This document shows, piece after piece, positions 33,975 through 43,610 of a DNA stretch of 64,000 nt. Below the pieces are notes generated by a model. It searched no databases, was not told where the DNA came from, and worked only from the letters and a program-made list of their open reading frames with translations. The position numbers were made by a program, and so were the translations under genes. Numbering within the stretch: position 1 is the first letter of the stretch; every line of letters begins with the position of its first letter. This stretch comes from an uncultured Roseovarius sp. (GTDB lineage: Bacteria > Pseudomonadota > Alphaproteobacteria > Rhodobacterales > Rhodobacteraceae), in contig OX638333.1 in assembly GCA_951812895.1 (NCBI GenBank), forward strand, positions 2,398,001 to 2,462,000. The letters are read 5' to 3'.

Positions 33975-36416
33975 ATGAATGAAACATATGATACACGAAT
34001 CGTCAAGCCGGGGACCACAGTGACCAACAAACATCTTCCTGAACACGCGAGTGTCGTTGTTATAGGCGGCGGTATTATGGGGTGTTCCACCCTGTATCAC
34101 CTGGCCAAGATGGACGTCAGTGACGCCATCCTGCTGGAACGTAATCAGCTGACATCGGGCACGACCTGGCATTCGGCGGCACAGGTTCGTGCGCTCAGGC
34201 ATTCGCGCAATCTGACCCGGATGATCCAGTACTCAGTTGATCTCTATAGCCAGCTGGAAAAGGAGACCGGGCAATCGGTAGGATGGATTCAGAAAGGATC
34301 ACTTTCGATAGCGACCAACCCGGACAGGCTAATCCATATCAAACGTCAGGAGGCGCTGGCACAGGCCTATGGGATCGAGTCCAAATCGGTCTCTGCCGGC
34401 GAGGCAAAAGAACGATGGCCGCTGATGAATGCGGATGATGTTTTGGGTGCGGTATGGTCGCCTGATGATGGCCGTGTGTCACCCAGTGACGTTTGCGCGG
34501 CGCTTGTGAAGGCGGCAAAGGGGTTGGGCGCCAGGATTTTCGAGCAAACTGGTGTGACCGGGATACTAACGGAAAACGGCCGCATTCGCGGGGTTGAAAC
34601 CACGCAGGGTACGGTGATGTGCGATGCGATCGCACTGTGTACCGGGCTGTGGTCGCGTGAGCTGGGCGCGATGGCAGGCGCCGAAGTTCCTGCGTTGGCC
34701 TGTGAGCATTTTTATCTGCTGACCAAACCGATTGACGGGATCGTCGGTAACATGCCCACGCTGAGCGATCACGACAATCATCTGTATATCCGCGATGACA
34801 GTGGTGGATTGCTGGTTGGTTGTTTTGAACCAATGGGTAAACCTATCGCACCCGGTATTCTGGATGAAAATTTTGAATTTGGTTTGTTGCCGGAAGACTG
34901 GGATCACTTCGAGCCGATGATGGAATTGGCTCTGCACCGCCTGCCACCGCTGGAGACGGCAGAGGTTAAGATGCTTCTGAACGGACCGGAGAGTTTCACA
35001 CCGGATGGTACGTTCATGTTGGGTGAAACTGCTGAAACACGCGGGCTGTTCCTGGGATGTGGGTTAAATTCTGTTGGTCTGGCCTCTGGCGGAGGCGCTG
35101 GAATGAACCTGGCCCATTGCATCGTGCATGGTCATACCACCTATGATTTGACCGAAGCGGATGCCAAGCGGTTTGCGCCTGTCTTTAACGACATCGATCA
35201 CTTGATGTCCCGCGCCCCTGAAATTCTGGGCACGCATTATGATATCGCCTATCCGGGCAAACAGCTGAAAACTGCGCGGGCGTTGCGCGCCCTGCCGCTT
35301 GACACCGAATATCGGAGTGCGGGTGCACATATGGGGCAGTTTTATGGATGGGAGCGGCCACTATACTTTGGCAAGACCAACGAGCCGGTTTTACGGTTCG
35401 ACAAACCGGATTGGTTTGAAAACGTGCAGGCCGAGGTGAATGCAGCCAGCCAGAGCGCCGCTATCTTTGATGCTTCTTCCTTTGGCAAGATAGAGGTCAC
35501 CGGCCCTGATGCAGAGGCGTTCATGCTAAGAACCTGTGCCGGTCATATGGGGCGTGCGCCCGGATCAGTGATCTACAGTGCTGTGTTAAATGACCGTGGC
35601 ACTTTTGAAAGCGATATTACGGCGCAGCGGATTGCAGAGGACCATTATCGCCTGTTCACCGGGACAAATGCGATCAAGCGGGATCTGGCGCGGTTCAGGC
35701 GTCATGCCGATGGGTTTGATGTTACAATCGAAGACAGCACTGAAGATTATGCCGTACTGGGCCTGATGGGGCCAGATGCGGCGCGGATTGTGGCAGAGCT
35801 GGGCGGGTCTGAGCTGAATGATCTGGGATATTTCAAAGTTGGCCCCGCGCATCTGGTTGGCAAACATGTGCGCGCGGCGCGGTTATCTTATGTCGGCGAG
35901 GCCGGTTGGGAAATCACCTGTAAGTTTGAAAATGCCCAGGCGATTTATAAGGAGCTCGTCAAAGCAGGCACCAAACCTGCAGGATTGTTTGCCCAGACGT
36001 CGATGCGGATCGAAAAAGGGTTCTGCGCGATGGGGCATGAGTTAGACAGTGATACATCGCCGATCGAGGCGGGATTGGCGTTCGCCACCCGAAAAGGCGG
36101 TGGTTTCATCGGATATGAGGCGATGCAGGACCGCAAGGCGCAAGGTGCCAAGACATCGGTCATTTCGCTACAGTTTGATGATGTGTCTGTCGTGCCATTG
36201 GGGCATGAACCTATTCTGTTTGATGGCGGGATTGTTGGGCAGACGACGTCTTGCTCATTTGGCTACCGGATTGGCAGGCCCGTGGCGCTGGGTCATGTGA
36301 CGGTGGCGTTAGATGACGGTGCACGTGTGGATGTAAACATCGCAGGGCAGATGTGTGCGGCCACTCTGACGAACGGGCCGGTTTATGATCCTGAAGGTTT
36401 GTTGATGAAGGGATGA
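33975..36416 (+). CDS. dimethylglycine/sarcosine dehydrogenase-like flavoprotein with GcvT domain
   Basis: 813 residues. The FAD domain begins with SVVVIGGGIMGCSTLYHL (GxGxxG about residue 28) and has TSGTTWHSAAQV, the tryptophan-histidine site where FAD is covalently attached in dimethylglycine and sarcosine dehydrogenases. From about residue 440 a GcvT folate-binding aminomethyltransferase domain follows (GLFAQTSMRIEKG, EAGLAFATRKGG). Such enzymes remove N-methyl groups and pass the C1 unit to tetrahydrofolate, which the fhs/folD pair elsewhere in the window can use. Start at ATG 33975; a GTG at 34020 is possible. Confidence 0.9.
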   Translation: MNETYDTRIVKPGTTVTNKHLPEHASVVVIGGGIMGCSTLYHLAKMDVSDAILLERNQLTSGTTWHSAAQVRALRHSRNLTRMIQYSVDLYSQLEKETGQSVGWIQKGSLSIATNPDRLIHIKRQEALAQAYGIESKSVSAGEAKERWPLMNADDVLGAVWSPDDGRVSPSDVCAALVKAAKGLGARIFEQTGVTGILTENGRIRGVETTQGTVMCDAIALCTGLWSRELGAMAGAEVPALACEHFYLLTKPIDGIVGNMPTLSDHDNHLYIRDDSGGLLVGCFEPMGKPIAPGILDENFEFGLLPEDWDHFEPMMELALHRLPPLETAEVKMLLNGPESFTPDGTFMLGETAETRGLFLGCGLNSVGLASGGGAGMNLAHCIVHGHTTYDLTEADAKRFAPVFNDIDHLMSRAPEILGTHYDIAYPGKQLKTARALRALPLDTEYRSAGAHMGQFYGWERPLYFGKTNEPVLRFDKPDWFENVQAEVNAASQSAAIFDASSFGKIEVTGPDAEAFMLRTCAGHMGRAPGSVIYSAVLNDRGTFESDITAQRIAEDHYRLFTGTNAIKRDLARFRRHADGFDVTIEDSTEDYAVLGLMGPDAARIVAELGGSELNDLGYFKVGPAHLVGKHVRAARLSYVGEAGWEITCKFENAQAIYKELVKAGTKPAGLFAQTSMRIEKGFCAMGHELDSDTSPIEAGLAFATRKGGGFIGYEAMQDRKAQGAKTSVISLQFDDVSVVPLGHEPILFDGGIVGQTTSCSFGYRIGRPVALGHVTVALDDGARVDVNIAGQMCAATLTNGPVYDPEGLLMKG

Positions 36417-36477
36417 AAGCTTGATGGGGTCGTTTGGAGACTGCTCCATACTTGGAACTCTGAGCCTGTCGCCGACT

Positions 36478-36655
36478 TTCGAGCAAAGCCCGCCGAGCGT
36501 CGCCGACGCTCCCGAACGCGGCGGCGATTTGGCAGCAGTTGGTGCAACGTTCTGACCTTTTTCGGATTTGGCTGACATAAAGCAGGCAGTTCATTGGTTG
36601 GATCGCCTCCGCGCGCGTCTGCGATGCGCGGGTTGGGGATCGCCGACCGATCATC
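36478..36655 (+). repeat. dispersed intergenic repeat, copy B
   Basis: Lies in the 321 bp gene-free gap between the flavoprotein and the MFS transporter. It has TTCGAGCAAAGCCCGCCG, GGCGGCGATTTGG, GTTGGTGCAACG, CTTTTTCGGA, CATAAAGCAG and GATGCGCGGGTT in the same order as copies at 30038 and 43611. The left part contains GAGCGTCGCCGACGCTC, an inverted pairing. Confidence 0.6.
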
Positions 36656-36737
36656 CTTTTCTGCACAGTTGAGTGTGCGGGCAGGTTAGGCGTTTCCCCT
36701 CGCCAACCCTAATCGAAGGGCGTAGAGGGGTTGTGTT

Positions 36738-37970
36738 ATGACCCGCTCCGTTCCCCTTGCAGATGCCCATGCGCTGCCCTTCTGGCGACGACCGGTGACA
36801 TTGTTGTTCCTGATGGCGGCAGCGATGCCGGTGGCGTTTTCAACATGGTCTGCATTGCTCAATAACTTTGTGATTGAGGCGGCCAGTTTCGACGGATCTG
36901 ACATTGGCTGGCTGCACACCGTACGTGAAATTCCCGGGTTTTTCGCGATTGGTGTGATCGCGATCATCATTTTCATGCGCGAACAGGTTTTGGGGCTTGT
37001 GTCGCTCACACTGCTTGGTGCGGCGACGGCGGTGACGGCCTGGTTTCCGTCACTGGGCGGTATTCTCACAATTACTATGCTGAGTTCGATTGGGTTTCAC
37101 TATTACGAAACGGTCAATCAATCGTTGCAGTTGCAATGGCTGGATAAAGAGCGTGCGCCAAAAGTGCTGGGCTGGCTGGTGGCGGCGGGATCTGCGGCGA
37201 CCTTGGTGGTGTATTTGCTGATCGTCCTGACGTGGGAGGCGCTGGGCCTGACCTATAACATCGTCTTTTTGTTGTCCGGAGGGGCGACCGCGGTGATCGC
37301 GTTGTTCTGCCTGTTCGCCTATCCGCAGTTTGAGGCGCCAAATCCGCAGGTCAAGAAGATGATCCTGCGCCGCCGATATTGGCTTTATTATGCGTTGCAG
37401 TTCATGGCGGGTGCGCGGCGGCAGATTTTCATCGTTTTTGCCGGGTTCATGATGGTCGAAAAATTCGGTTTTGAGGTACATGAGGTCACATCGCTGTTCC
37501 TGATCAATCTGGTGGCCAACATGATTTGCGCCCCGCTGATGGGCCGGGCAGTGCATCGCTGGGGTGAGCGCTTGACATTGCTGTTTGAGTATGCCGGGCT
37601 GGCGATAGTATTCCTGGCCTATGGCGGGATCTACTGGTTTGGCTGGGGCGTGATGTTGGCCGCCTTTTTATATGTGGTTGACCATCTGCTGTTTGCGCTG
37701 GCGCTGGCGCTGAAAACCTATTTCCAGAAGATTGCCGATCCGGGGGATATTGCACCCACGGCGGCGGTGGCATTTACCATCAACCATATTGCGGCGGTCT
37801 TTTTGCCGGCCTTGCTGGGCTATCTCTGGCTGGTATCGCCGGCAGCGGTTTTTGTGCTGGCCGCGGCGATGGCAACGGTTTCCTTTCTGTTGGCGCTGTT
37901 GATTCCACGTCACCCGGAGAAAGGGCACGAGACCATTTTTGCCCGGGGTATTCCGGCCCCTGCGGAATGA
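36738..37970 (+). CDS. MFS transporter
   Basis: 410 residues with about 12 hydrophobic segments; the first half includes a reduced loop motif and QWLDKERAPKVLGW after helix 4, and a central basic loop (KKMILRRRYWLYYALQF). No signature points to one substrate. GTAGAGGGG precedes the ATG. It follows the flavoprotein after a repeat-filled gap and ends 70 bp before prmA, so it may be independent of the catabolic cluster. Confidence 0.88.
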   Translation: MTRSVPLADAHALPFWRRPVTLLFLMAAAMPVAFSTWSALLNNFVIEAASFDGSDIGWLHTVREIPGFFAIGVIAIIIFMREQVLGLVSLTLLGAATAVTAWFPSLGGILTITMLSSIGFHYYETVNQSLQLQWLDKERAPKVLGWLVAAGSAATLVVYLLIVLTWEALGLTYNIVFLLSGGATAVIALFCLFAYPQFEAPNPQVKKMILRRRYWLYYALQFMAGARRQIFIVFAGFMMVEKFGFEVHEVTSLFLINLVANMICAPLMGRAVHRWGERLTLLFEYAGLAIVFLAYGGIYWFGWGVMLAAFLYVVDHLLFALALALKTYFQKIADPGDIAPTAAVAFTINHIAAVFLPALLGYLWLVSPAAVFVLAAAMATVSFLLALLIPRHPEKGHETIFARGIPAPAE

Positions 37971-38039
37971 GAGGCTGACGCCGCTTGACCTTGTCAGCCT
38001 GCGGGCCTAGGCCCACGCGGACAGGAACAGGAGGCGCTG

Positions 38040-38924
38040 ATGGCGACCTATACCGCACTGACCACATTGACCGGCAAGGACAGCGCAGAGCGTCTGGCCG
38101 AGGGTCTGGAACATCTTGAACCGGAACCGACCGGGGTTGGCGTCTTTGAAATGGAAGACGGGTCCGGCCTGTGGGAAGTGGGCGGATATTTCGACGCTGC
38201 ACCAGACGAAGCCGGGCTTGCCCTGTTGGCGGTGGCCCATGGCGCCAAGCTGTTCGTGGTATCGGAATTGCCCGAGGTTGATTGGGTGGCCAAGGTCAAA
38301 CGAGAGCTGTCGCCGGTAGAGGGGGGGCGGTTCTTTGTTTATGGCAGCCATGATGCGGATAAGGTGCCCGAAGGGGCCGAGCCGTTGCTGATCGAGGCGT
38401 CGATGGCCTTTGGCACCGGACACCATGGCACAACGCTTGGATGCCTGCAGGCGCTGGATCATTTGGCGGAGGGTGGATTTGTCGGTCGCTCCGTGCTTGA
38501 TCTGGGATGCGGGACGGCGGTTCTTGCCATGGCCGCCGCGCGACTCTGGTCCGGAACTGTTCTGGCCAGTGACATTGACGAGGTTGCTGTTGAAGTGGCC
38601 GAGGTCAACGTGGCCGCGAATATGCTGGACGGGCGCGTGCAATGCCTGGAGGCCGTGGGAATGGATCATCCCGACCTGAGGGCAGCAGCGCCGTTCGATC
38701 TGATCTTTGCCAACATTCTGAAAGGGCCGCTGATCGAGATGTCGGGCGACATCACCGGTGCACTTGATTCGGGCGGGTACCTGATTTTGTCGGGGATTCT
38801 GAACGAGCAGGCCGATGACGTGATCAGCGTTTATACAGAGAATGGAAACAATCTGACCCGCCGCGAAAAGATTGGTGACTGGACGACGCTAATCCTCCGC
38901 AAAAACGCCTCAAACCCGATGTGA
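38040..38924 (+). CDS. prmA: ribosomal protein L11 methyltransferase
   Basis: 294 residues. The class I methyltransferase core has MAFGTGHHGTTLGCLQAL, then VLDLGCGTAVLAMAAARLW and NILKGPLIEM, which with the N-terminal ferredoxin-like domain match PrmA. It trimethylates L11 residues. GGAGG is five bases before the ATG. A hairpin ATTGTGGC/GCCACAAT (38935-38965) lies just past the stop. Confidence 0.95.
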   Translation: MATYTALTTLTGKDSAERLAEGLEHLEPEPTGVGVFEMEDGSGLWEVGGYFDAAPDEAGLALLAVAHGAKLFVVSELPEVDWVAKVKRELSPVEGGRFFVYGSHDADKVPEGAEPLLIEASMAFGTGHHGTTLGCLQALDHLAEGGFVGRSVLDLGCGTAVLAMAAARLWSGTVLASDIDEVAVEVAEVNVAANMLDGRVQCLEAVGMDHPDLRAAAPFDLIFANILKGPLIEMSGDITGALDSGGYLILSGILNEQADDVISVYTENGNNLTRREKIGDWTTLILRKNASNPM

Positions 38925-39018
38925 ATTCAGCAATATTGTGGCGGCTGCCCAATTTTTGCCACAATTCGAACTTAGAAAAAACTTCAATTCGGTGGGGGCC
39001 GGATAACTGGAAGCTGCC

Positions 39019-39357
39019 ATGAGCAAGCCTGATACAAAATACGATATTTTCACCCGCAACCAGGGTGATCAGGGGCAAGTGCGCAGCCGCCAGTGGGATG
39101 ATATCCAGCAGCCTGGTGTCATCATTTTTGAAACCAACCCACGCCAATCCCGACGGTCCCTCCTGTGTCTGATGGCGCTTGTTTTCGGTTTCATTTTGTT
39201 CAAGGCCGTTGTTATGGCCAGTATCGGTGGCGATGTTTACCGCCAGAGCGTGGACCTGCTGGGTCAGGGAAATTACATTGATCAGGCCGGCGCCTTTCTC
39301 ATGCGGCCAGATTTTGCCACGCAGTTTTTTGCAAACGAGTTAAGCCCTCTCTTTTAG
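39019..39357 (+). CDS. small single-span membrane protein of unknown function
   Basis: 112 residues. A polar N-terminal half (SKPDTKYDIFTRNQG) is followed by one transmembrane helix at about 50-70 (LLCLMALVFGFILFKAVVMA) and a C-terminal tail of about 40 residues, probably periplasmic. No family recognised. GGAAG lies before the ATG. A strong terminator follows, so it is a monocistronic unit or ends the prmA transcript. Confidence 0.7.
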   Translation: MSKPDTKYDIFTRNQGDQGQVRSRQWDDIQQPGVIIFETNPRQSRRSLLCLMALVFGFILFKAVVMASIGGDVYRQSVDLLGQGNYIDQAGAFLMRPDFATQFFANELSPLF

Positions 39358-39398
39358 TAACGATTAAGCCTCTCTCAAGGTTCTGGTACCCTCCAAAG

Positions 39399-39441
39399 AA
39401 AAAGCCCTGTGCGAATTGGTCCTCGCACAGGGCTTTTTTTA
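39399..39441 (+). terminator. rho-independent terminator
   Basis: AAAAGCCCTGTGCGA, an eight-base loop, TCGCACAGGGCTTTTTTT: a long perfect stem and T-run about 40 bp after the small membrane-protein gene. AAAA on the opposite arm lets it also serve the convergent DUF1127 gene. Confidence 0.92.
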
Positions 39442-39508
39442 TGTGGTGGGGTGTTTGCTTTGGATAGATCGCAAACGCCCTTAGCGCTCAGCTCGGTCGC
39501 AAAACGTT

Positions 39509-39700
39509 TTAGCGGATTACGCTTTCGATATCGCCACGGCACAGACCGATATCGTCCAGTTCACGATCGCTCAGTTGTGACAATGCTTTGCGGGTGATGC
39601 GGGCATCATTCCATGCGCTGAAAGAGGCGATAAGTTTGTACAGGCCACCGAATACGTTGACTGGGGCGAGTGTGGTGTTTGTGTTGTCGATAACGGCCAT
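39509..39700 (-). CDS. DUF1127 domain protein
   Basis: 63 residues. The C-terminal DUF1127 motif is clear: ITRKALSQLSDRELDDIGL, then RGDIESVIR. AGGAAG sits before the ATG at 39700; the upstream extension is not family-like. DUF1127 proteins are small, arginine-rich and common in Rhodobacterales; some affect phosphate or RNA-related stress responses. Function here is unknown. Confidence 0.93.
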   Translation of the reverse strand: MAVIDNTNTTLAPVNVFGGLYKLIASFSAWNDARITRKALSQLSDRELDDIGLCRGDIESVIR

Positions 39701-40025
39701 TTTCTTCTTCCTTCTATTCGTATTGAACAGGTATGTTTCATTTCTGATCCGCAGATATGATGGCGCACTGGCAGGGACAAGCCGCGATTCGTGCATAGGC
39801 CATATGCAATGGATGCATAGGTCGGAATTGACGTTAAGCGGCTAAAATTAAAGAAAGAATTCAAATTTTCGTGAATGCGTCAGCGGCATATCAGGGTGTT
39901 TCTCTGTTTTCGTTTTACAGTGTCCAGATCGTGTATCTCGGTGGAGGTTAAGAGTATTCTTCTTGGTCTTTGTTCCCGTTTCGTGCTAGGCCAATAAAAA
40001 AGACCGGAAAGGCGGGGCAGTCATC
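39701..40025. other. intergenic between DUF1127 and ruvC
   Basis: Divergent genes flank it. I see no gene, clear promoter consensus or repeat; the stretch 39840-39880 is A/T-rich and may carry promoter elements. Confidence 0.4.
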
Positions 40026-40520
40026 ATGCGGGTATTGGGATTGGATCCCGGATTGCGCAATCTCGGCTGGGGCTTGATAGAGGTATCAGGCAGCCGGTTA
40101 TCGCATGTGGCCAATGGCGTCTGTCGCTCTGAAGGCACAGATCTGGCGCAGCGTTTGTTGTCGCTGCATCAACAGCTCACCGACATATTCGCACGGCTGG
40201 CCCCAGATACGGCGGCGGTTGAGCAGACATTCGTGAATAAAGATGGCGCCGGTACTCTGAAGCTGGGTCAGGCGCGGGGGATTGCGATGCTGGTTCCGGC
40301 GCAATTTGGCCTGGAAGTTGGTGAATATGCCCCCAACACGGTCAAAAAGACCGTGGTTGGTGTGGGACATGCCGCCAAGGAGCAGATAGCCCATATGGTA
40401 AAGGTTCAGATGCCGGGCGTGGAACTGGCCGGGCCGGATGCGGCGGATGCGCTGGCGGTGGCGATCTGTCATGCGCATCACGCGCGCTCTGCTCAGGTTT
40501 TAAAGAGGGCACGGGCATGA
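40026..40520 (+). CDS. ruvC: crossover junction endodeoxyribonuclease RuvC
   Basis: 164 residues. The catalytic acids are visible: [12 protein letters not shown] (Asp7), AVEQTFVN (Glu about 66), [15 protein letters not shown] (Asp pair near 138). It cuts Holliday junctions with RuvAB. Overlaps ruvA by ATGA and starts the ruvCAB operon. Confidence 0.97.
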   Translation: MRVLGLDPGLRNLGWGLIEVSGSRLSHVANGVCRSEGTDLAQRLLSLHQQLTDIFARLAPDTAAVEQTFVNKDGAGTLKLGQARGIAMLVPAQFGLEVGEYAPNTVKKTVVGVGHAAKEQIAHMVKVQMPGVELAGPDAADALAVAICHAHHARSAQVLKRARA

Positions 40521-41185
40521 TCGGACGGATTGCAGGGCGGATTGATTACCGGGCAATTGATCATGTGCTGATTGATGTGCGCGGCGTAGGGTATCTTGTG
40601 TATTGCTCAGATCGGACATTGCATTCGCTGCCGGGTGCGGGCGAGCATGTGGCGCTTTATACCGATTTATTGGTGCGCGACGATTTAATGCAGCTGTTTG
40701 GATTCACGTCGCTGGTCGAGAAAGAGTGGCACCGCCTGTTGATGAGTGTGCAGGGGGTTGGGGCCAAAGCGTCTATGGCCATTCTTGGCACGCTGGGGCC
40801 GGATGGCGTGGGCCGGGCGATTGCGTTGGGGGACTGGAATTCGGTCAAAGCCGCCAAGGGGATTGGACCCAAAACCGCACAACGGGTGGTGAATGAGCTG
40901 AAGGATAAAGCCCCGCAGGTCATGGCGATGGGAACACACGCGACGCTTGCGGCCGGACCTGAGGGCGATGCCGTGGATGACGTGCTGGAGCCCGTGGCGG
41001 CACAGGTTTCGGCACCGCCAGCTGATAGCAACGCGCAGGCCGAAGCGCTATCTGCCTTGACCAATCTGGGCTATGCACCGGGAGAGGCAGCCGGAGCAGT
41101 TGCGCAGGCGGCGGGCGATGCGCCTGATGCGGATGTGGCGGCGCTGATCCGGACGGCGCTCAGGCTGTTGGCACCGAAGGGGTAG
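40517..41185 (+). CDS. ruvA: Holliday junction branch migration protein RuvA
   Basis: 222 residues. Domain I ([26 protein letters not shown]), HhH domain II ([37 protein letters not shown]) and the C-terminal RuvB-binding domain ([19 protein letters not shown]). It holds the junction in its square form. Overlaps ruvC; ruvB begins 3 bp after its stop. Confidence 0.97.
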   Translation: MIGRIAGRIDYRAIDHVLIDVRGVGYLVYCSDRTLHSLPGAGEHVALYTDLLVRDDLMQLFGFTSLVEKEWHRLLMSVQGVGAKASMAILGTLGPDGVGRAIALGDWNSVKAAKGIGPKTAQRVVNELKDKAPQVMAMGTHATLAAGPEGDAVDDVLEPVAAQVSAPPADSNAQAEALSALTNLGYAPGEAAGAVAQAAGDAPDADVAALIRTALRLLAPKG

Positions 41186-41188
41186 AGC

Positions 41189-42217
41189 ATGGCAGACCCA
41201 GATCCCACCTTGCGCCCGGAAGTATTGCCCGAAGATACGGACCGGAGCCTGCGGCCGCAAAAGCTGGATGAATTCATCGGCCAGCAAGAGGCGCGGGCCA
41301 ATCTGAAAGTGTTCATTCAATCGGCCCGCCAGCGCGCTCAGGCGATGGATCATACGCTGTTTCATGGCCCCCCCGGTTTGGGAAAGACGACGCTGGCGCA
41401 GATCATGGCGAAAGAGCTGGGGGTGGGGTTCCGGATGACCTCCGGGCCGGTGCTGGCTAAGGCCGGGGACCTGGCGGCCATTCTGACCAATCTGGAATCG
41501 CAAGATGTTCTTTTCATTGATGAAATTCACCGTCTCAACCCGGCAGTGGAAGAGGTTTTGTACCCCGCGATGGAGGATTTTGAACTTGATCTGGTGATTG
41601 GCGAAGGGCCTGCTGCGCGGACGGTTCGGATCGAGTTGCAGCCCTTTACACTGGTGGGGGCGACGACGCGACTGGGGTTATTGACGACACCGTTGCGGGA
41701 CCGGTTTGGAATACCGACGCGGCTGCAGTTTTATACCGAAGATGAGCTGCACGAGATCGTGACGCGGAATGCAAGATTGCTGGACGTGCCGACAGAAGAT
41801 CGCGGCGCGCGCGAGATTGCCAAGCGGTCCCGCGGGACGCCACGGATTGCCGGGCGGTTGCTGCGGCGGGTTGTGGATTTTGCACTGGTCGAGGGAAATG
41901 GGAGCATTACCAAAGGCTTGGCTGATGGCGCGCTGACCCGGCTGGGTGTGGATAACCTGGGGCTGGATGGGGCAGACAGGCGGTATTTACGGCTGATTGC
42001 AGAGGCCTATCAGGGTGGTCCGGTGGGGATCGAAACGATGAGCGCGGCGCTGAGCGAAAGCCGTGATGCGCTGGAAGAAGTGATCGAGCCGTTCCTGTTA
42101 CAACAGGGCCTGATCCAGCGCACACCGCGCGGACGGATGCTGGCCCAGAGGGGGTGGCAGCATCTTGGGCTGGCGGCACCGGGGCCGAAGGGGCAGACGG
42201 ATTTGTTCGAGGCGTGA
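41189..42217 (+). CDS. ruvB: Holliday junction branch migration helicase RuvB
   Basis: 342 residues. AAA+ domain with Walker A GPPGLGKT (about 59-66), Walker [11 protein letters not shown] (about 108), the sensor [10 protein letters not shown] and arginine finger in TPLRDRFGI, and the C-terminal winged helix [13 protein letters not shown]. It powers branch migration. Its 3' end abuts a GTACAA-rich repeat before a convergent gene. Confidence 0.97.
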   Translation: MADPDPTLRPEVLPEDTDRSLRPQKLDEFIGQQEARANLKVFIQSARQRAQAMDHTLFHGPPGLGKTTLAQIMAKELGVGFRMTSGPVLAKAGDLAAILTNLESQDVLFIDEIHRLNPAVEEVLYPAMEDFELDLVIGEGPAARTVRIELQPFTLVGATTRLGLLTTPLRDRFGIPTRLQFYTEDELHEIVTRNARLLDVPTEDRGAREIAKRSRGTPRIAGRLLRRVVDFALVEGNGSITKGLADGALTRLGVDNLGLDGADRRYLRLIAEAYQGGPVGIETMSAALSESRDALEEVIEPFLLQQGLIQRTPRGRMLAQRGWQHLGLAAPGPKGQTDLFEA

Positions 42218-42219
42218 CA

Positions 42220-42302
42220 TTGTACAAATTGTACAATTTGTACATGGGATTTGTACAAAGATCGGGGGGTTTTCCGGAGGGTTTGTACCTTTGGTACACA
42301 TT
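42220..42302. repeat. GTACAA-rich intergenic repeat, copy 2
   Basis: Starts immediately after the ruvB stop. It holds five GTACAA or TTGTAC units (TTGTACAAATTGTACAA and TTTGTACATGGG, then TTTGTACAAAGATCGG and TTTGTACC). Read on the minus strand it aligns with the copy at 23774-23840. Both copies lie between convergent genes. Confidence 0.7.
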
Positions 42303-42422
42303 GGCGCAAAATGAAAAGAGGTGGCAGCTCAAATCCGCAGGCCCAGCGTATACGCTAGACCTGCAAACACACTTCTCTTTGATGTTCTTACCATAGGTTG
42401 ACGATACGCCTCATCAATCCCA

Positions 42423-42686
42423 TCACCACCAACCTACCGCATCACCTAAGCTGACAATGAACATGCCGACTGTGGCGGTGGTCGCAATAGTCGCTAACAT
42501 TAATTCATAGCCGCGAAGCCTGATGATGGAGCGGGTGACGATTTCTTTGCCATCCCAATAGAGCTTTTCGGTTTTTTCGTGGATTCCCAAAAATGCCAGA
42601 CCACCACCGATCGCATAAACTCCGGGAGGCCAGTCTTCAGGGCGTTCCTTACTCGCCATCGATTGCCTTGCCTGTTCCCAATCCAT
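42423..42686 (-). CDS. small predicted membrane-associated protein of unknown function
   Basis: 87 residues from ATG 42686, with GGAGG in its leader. One hydrophobic helix near the C-terminus (ELMLATIATTATVGMFIVS) and an earlier glycine-rich stretch (GVYAIGGGLAFLGI). No family recognised. It is convergent with ruvB. Confidence 0.65.
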   Translation of the reverse strand: MDWEQARQSMASKERPEDWPPGVYAIGGGLAFLGIHEKTEKLYWDGKEIVTRSIIRLRGYELMLATIATTATVGMFIVSLGDAVGWW

Positions 42687-42906
42687 TTTGTTCCTCCCTA
42701 CTGCCTGCATTTTGGCACAACTTTAGCGAACTTGTGATATTGGCAGACTCGCATATTAGGAGGGGTACCGGCAACAGGCCCTGCGCATTGGCGCTGAGCA
42801 GGCTCAGATCCGACTTCGGCTGTGCTGTTTAATATTCACTTTACCGATCCCCAATCGCGAAATTCGCGGCGCCGGTTTGACGCTCTGCTGGCATCTGGTA
42901 AAGAGC

Positions 42907-42924
42907 GCCGGGGTGAACCCCGGC
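42907..42924. repeat. REP-like palindrome, copy 1
   Basis: GCCGGGGT-GA-ACCCCGGC, an almost perfect hairpin, 28 bp upstream of the next start codon. The same motif (GCCGGGGTGAACCCCGAC) recurs at 43833-43850. Confidence 0.6.
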
Positions 42925-42951
42925 CTACGGGGCGGCAGGGTTGAGGCGATG

Positions 42952-43581
42952 ATGACACAGGATGAGATTGCGGTGCTTTTTACCGGGGTGGATGGAGAGT
43001 ACCTGTTTGCGCGCTGGGGGCGGCCGATTGTGCCGGTGGTGATTGGGGTTGATGACCGGACGCTGGAAGTGGTCAAGGGCGCGATTGAGGCCGTGGTGAC
43101 ACTGGCCGGGCATCAGATGGCCGAGACCGATCCGGAGCTGGGCGTCAATCTGATGGTGTTCTTTTTCCGGGACTGGGACGAGTTGACCGAGCTGCCCGAT
43201 CTGGACCGGATGATCCCCGATCTCGGGCCGCTGGTGACGCGGCTGAAGGCGCAGGATGCCAATCAGTACCGGGCGTTTCGGTTTGACGAGGCGGGTGCGA
43301 TCAAGGCGAGTTTCGTATTTCTGCGGATGGATAAGGACCTGTCGAAGATGCCAGCGGAGACACTGGCACTGGGTCAGGTGGTGCAGGTGATCCTGTTGTG
43401 GTCTGATCAGGCCTTCGCGACGCGCGCACCGTTGGCGGTGATGCCGGCAGATGAGGGCGAGGGCGGCGTGATTCTGCGGCCCGATATCGCGGCAGTGATC
43501 CGGGCGGGGTATGATCCGGTGATGCCTGCGGTGGCACGGGATGCAAGCCATGCGCTGCGGATGGCGGCGCGGATCGGGTAG
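42952..43581 (+). CDS. conserved-looking protein of unknown function
   Basis: 209 residues from the second of two adjacent ATGs (42952; GAGG five bases upstream). Well-formed alpha/beta sequence with no known motif: MTQDEIAVLFTGVDGEYLF, FARWGRPIVPVVIGV, VNLMVFFFRDWDELTEL. High charge and no signal peptide suggest a cytoplasmic protein. A REP-like palindrome sits just before the start and two repeats follow the stop. Confidence 0.75.
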   Translation: MTQDEIAVLFTGVDGEYLFARWGRPIVPVVIGVDDRTLEVVKGAIEAVVTLAGHQMAETDPELGVNLMVFFFRDWDELTELPDLDRMIPDLGPLVTRLKAQDANQYRAFRFDEAGAIKASFVFLRMDKDLSKMPAETLALGQVVQVILLWSDQAFATRAPLAVMPADEGEGGVILRPDIAAVIRAGYDPVMPAVARDASHALRMAARIG

Positions 43582-43610
43582 GGTGTGGTTGCAGCATCTG
43601 CGGGGTATTC

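Noticed and set aside
42220-42302. CRISPR-like array
   Set aside because: Repeated GTACAA units are short and irregularly spaced, with no unique spacers and no cas genes.
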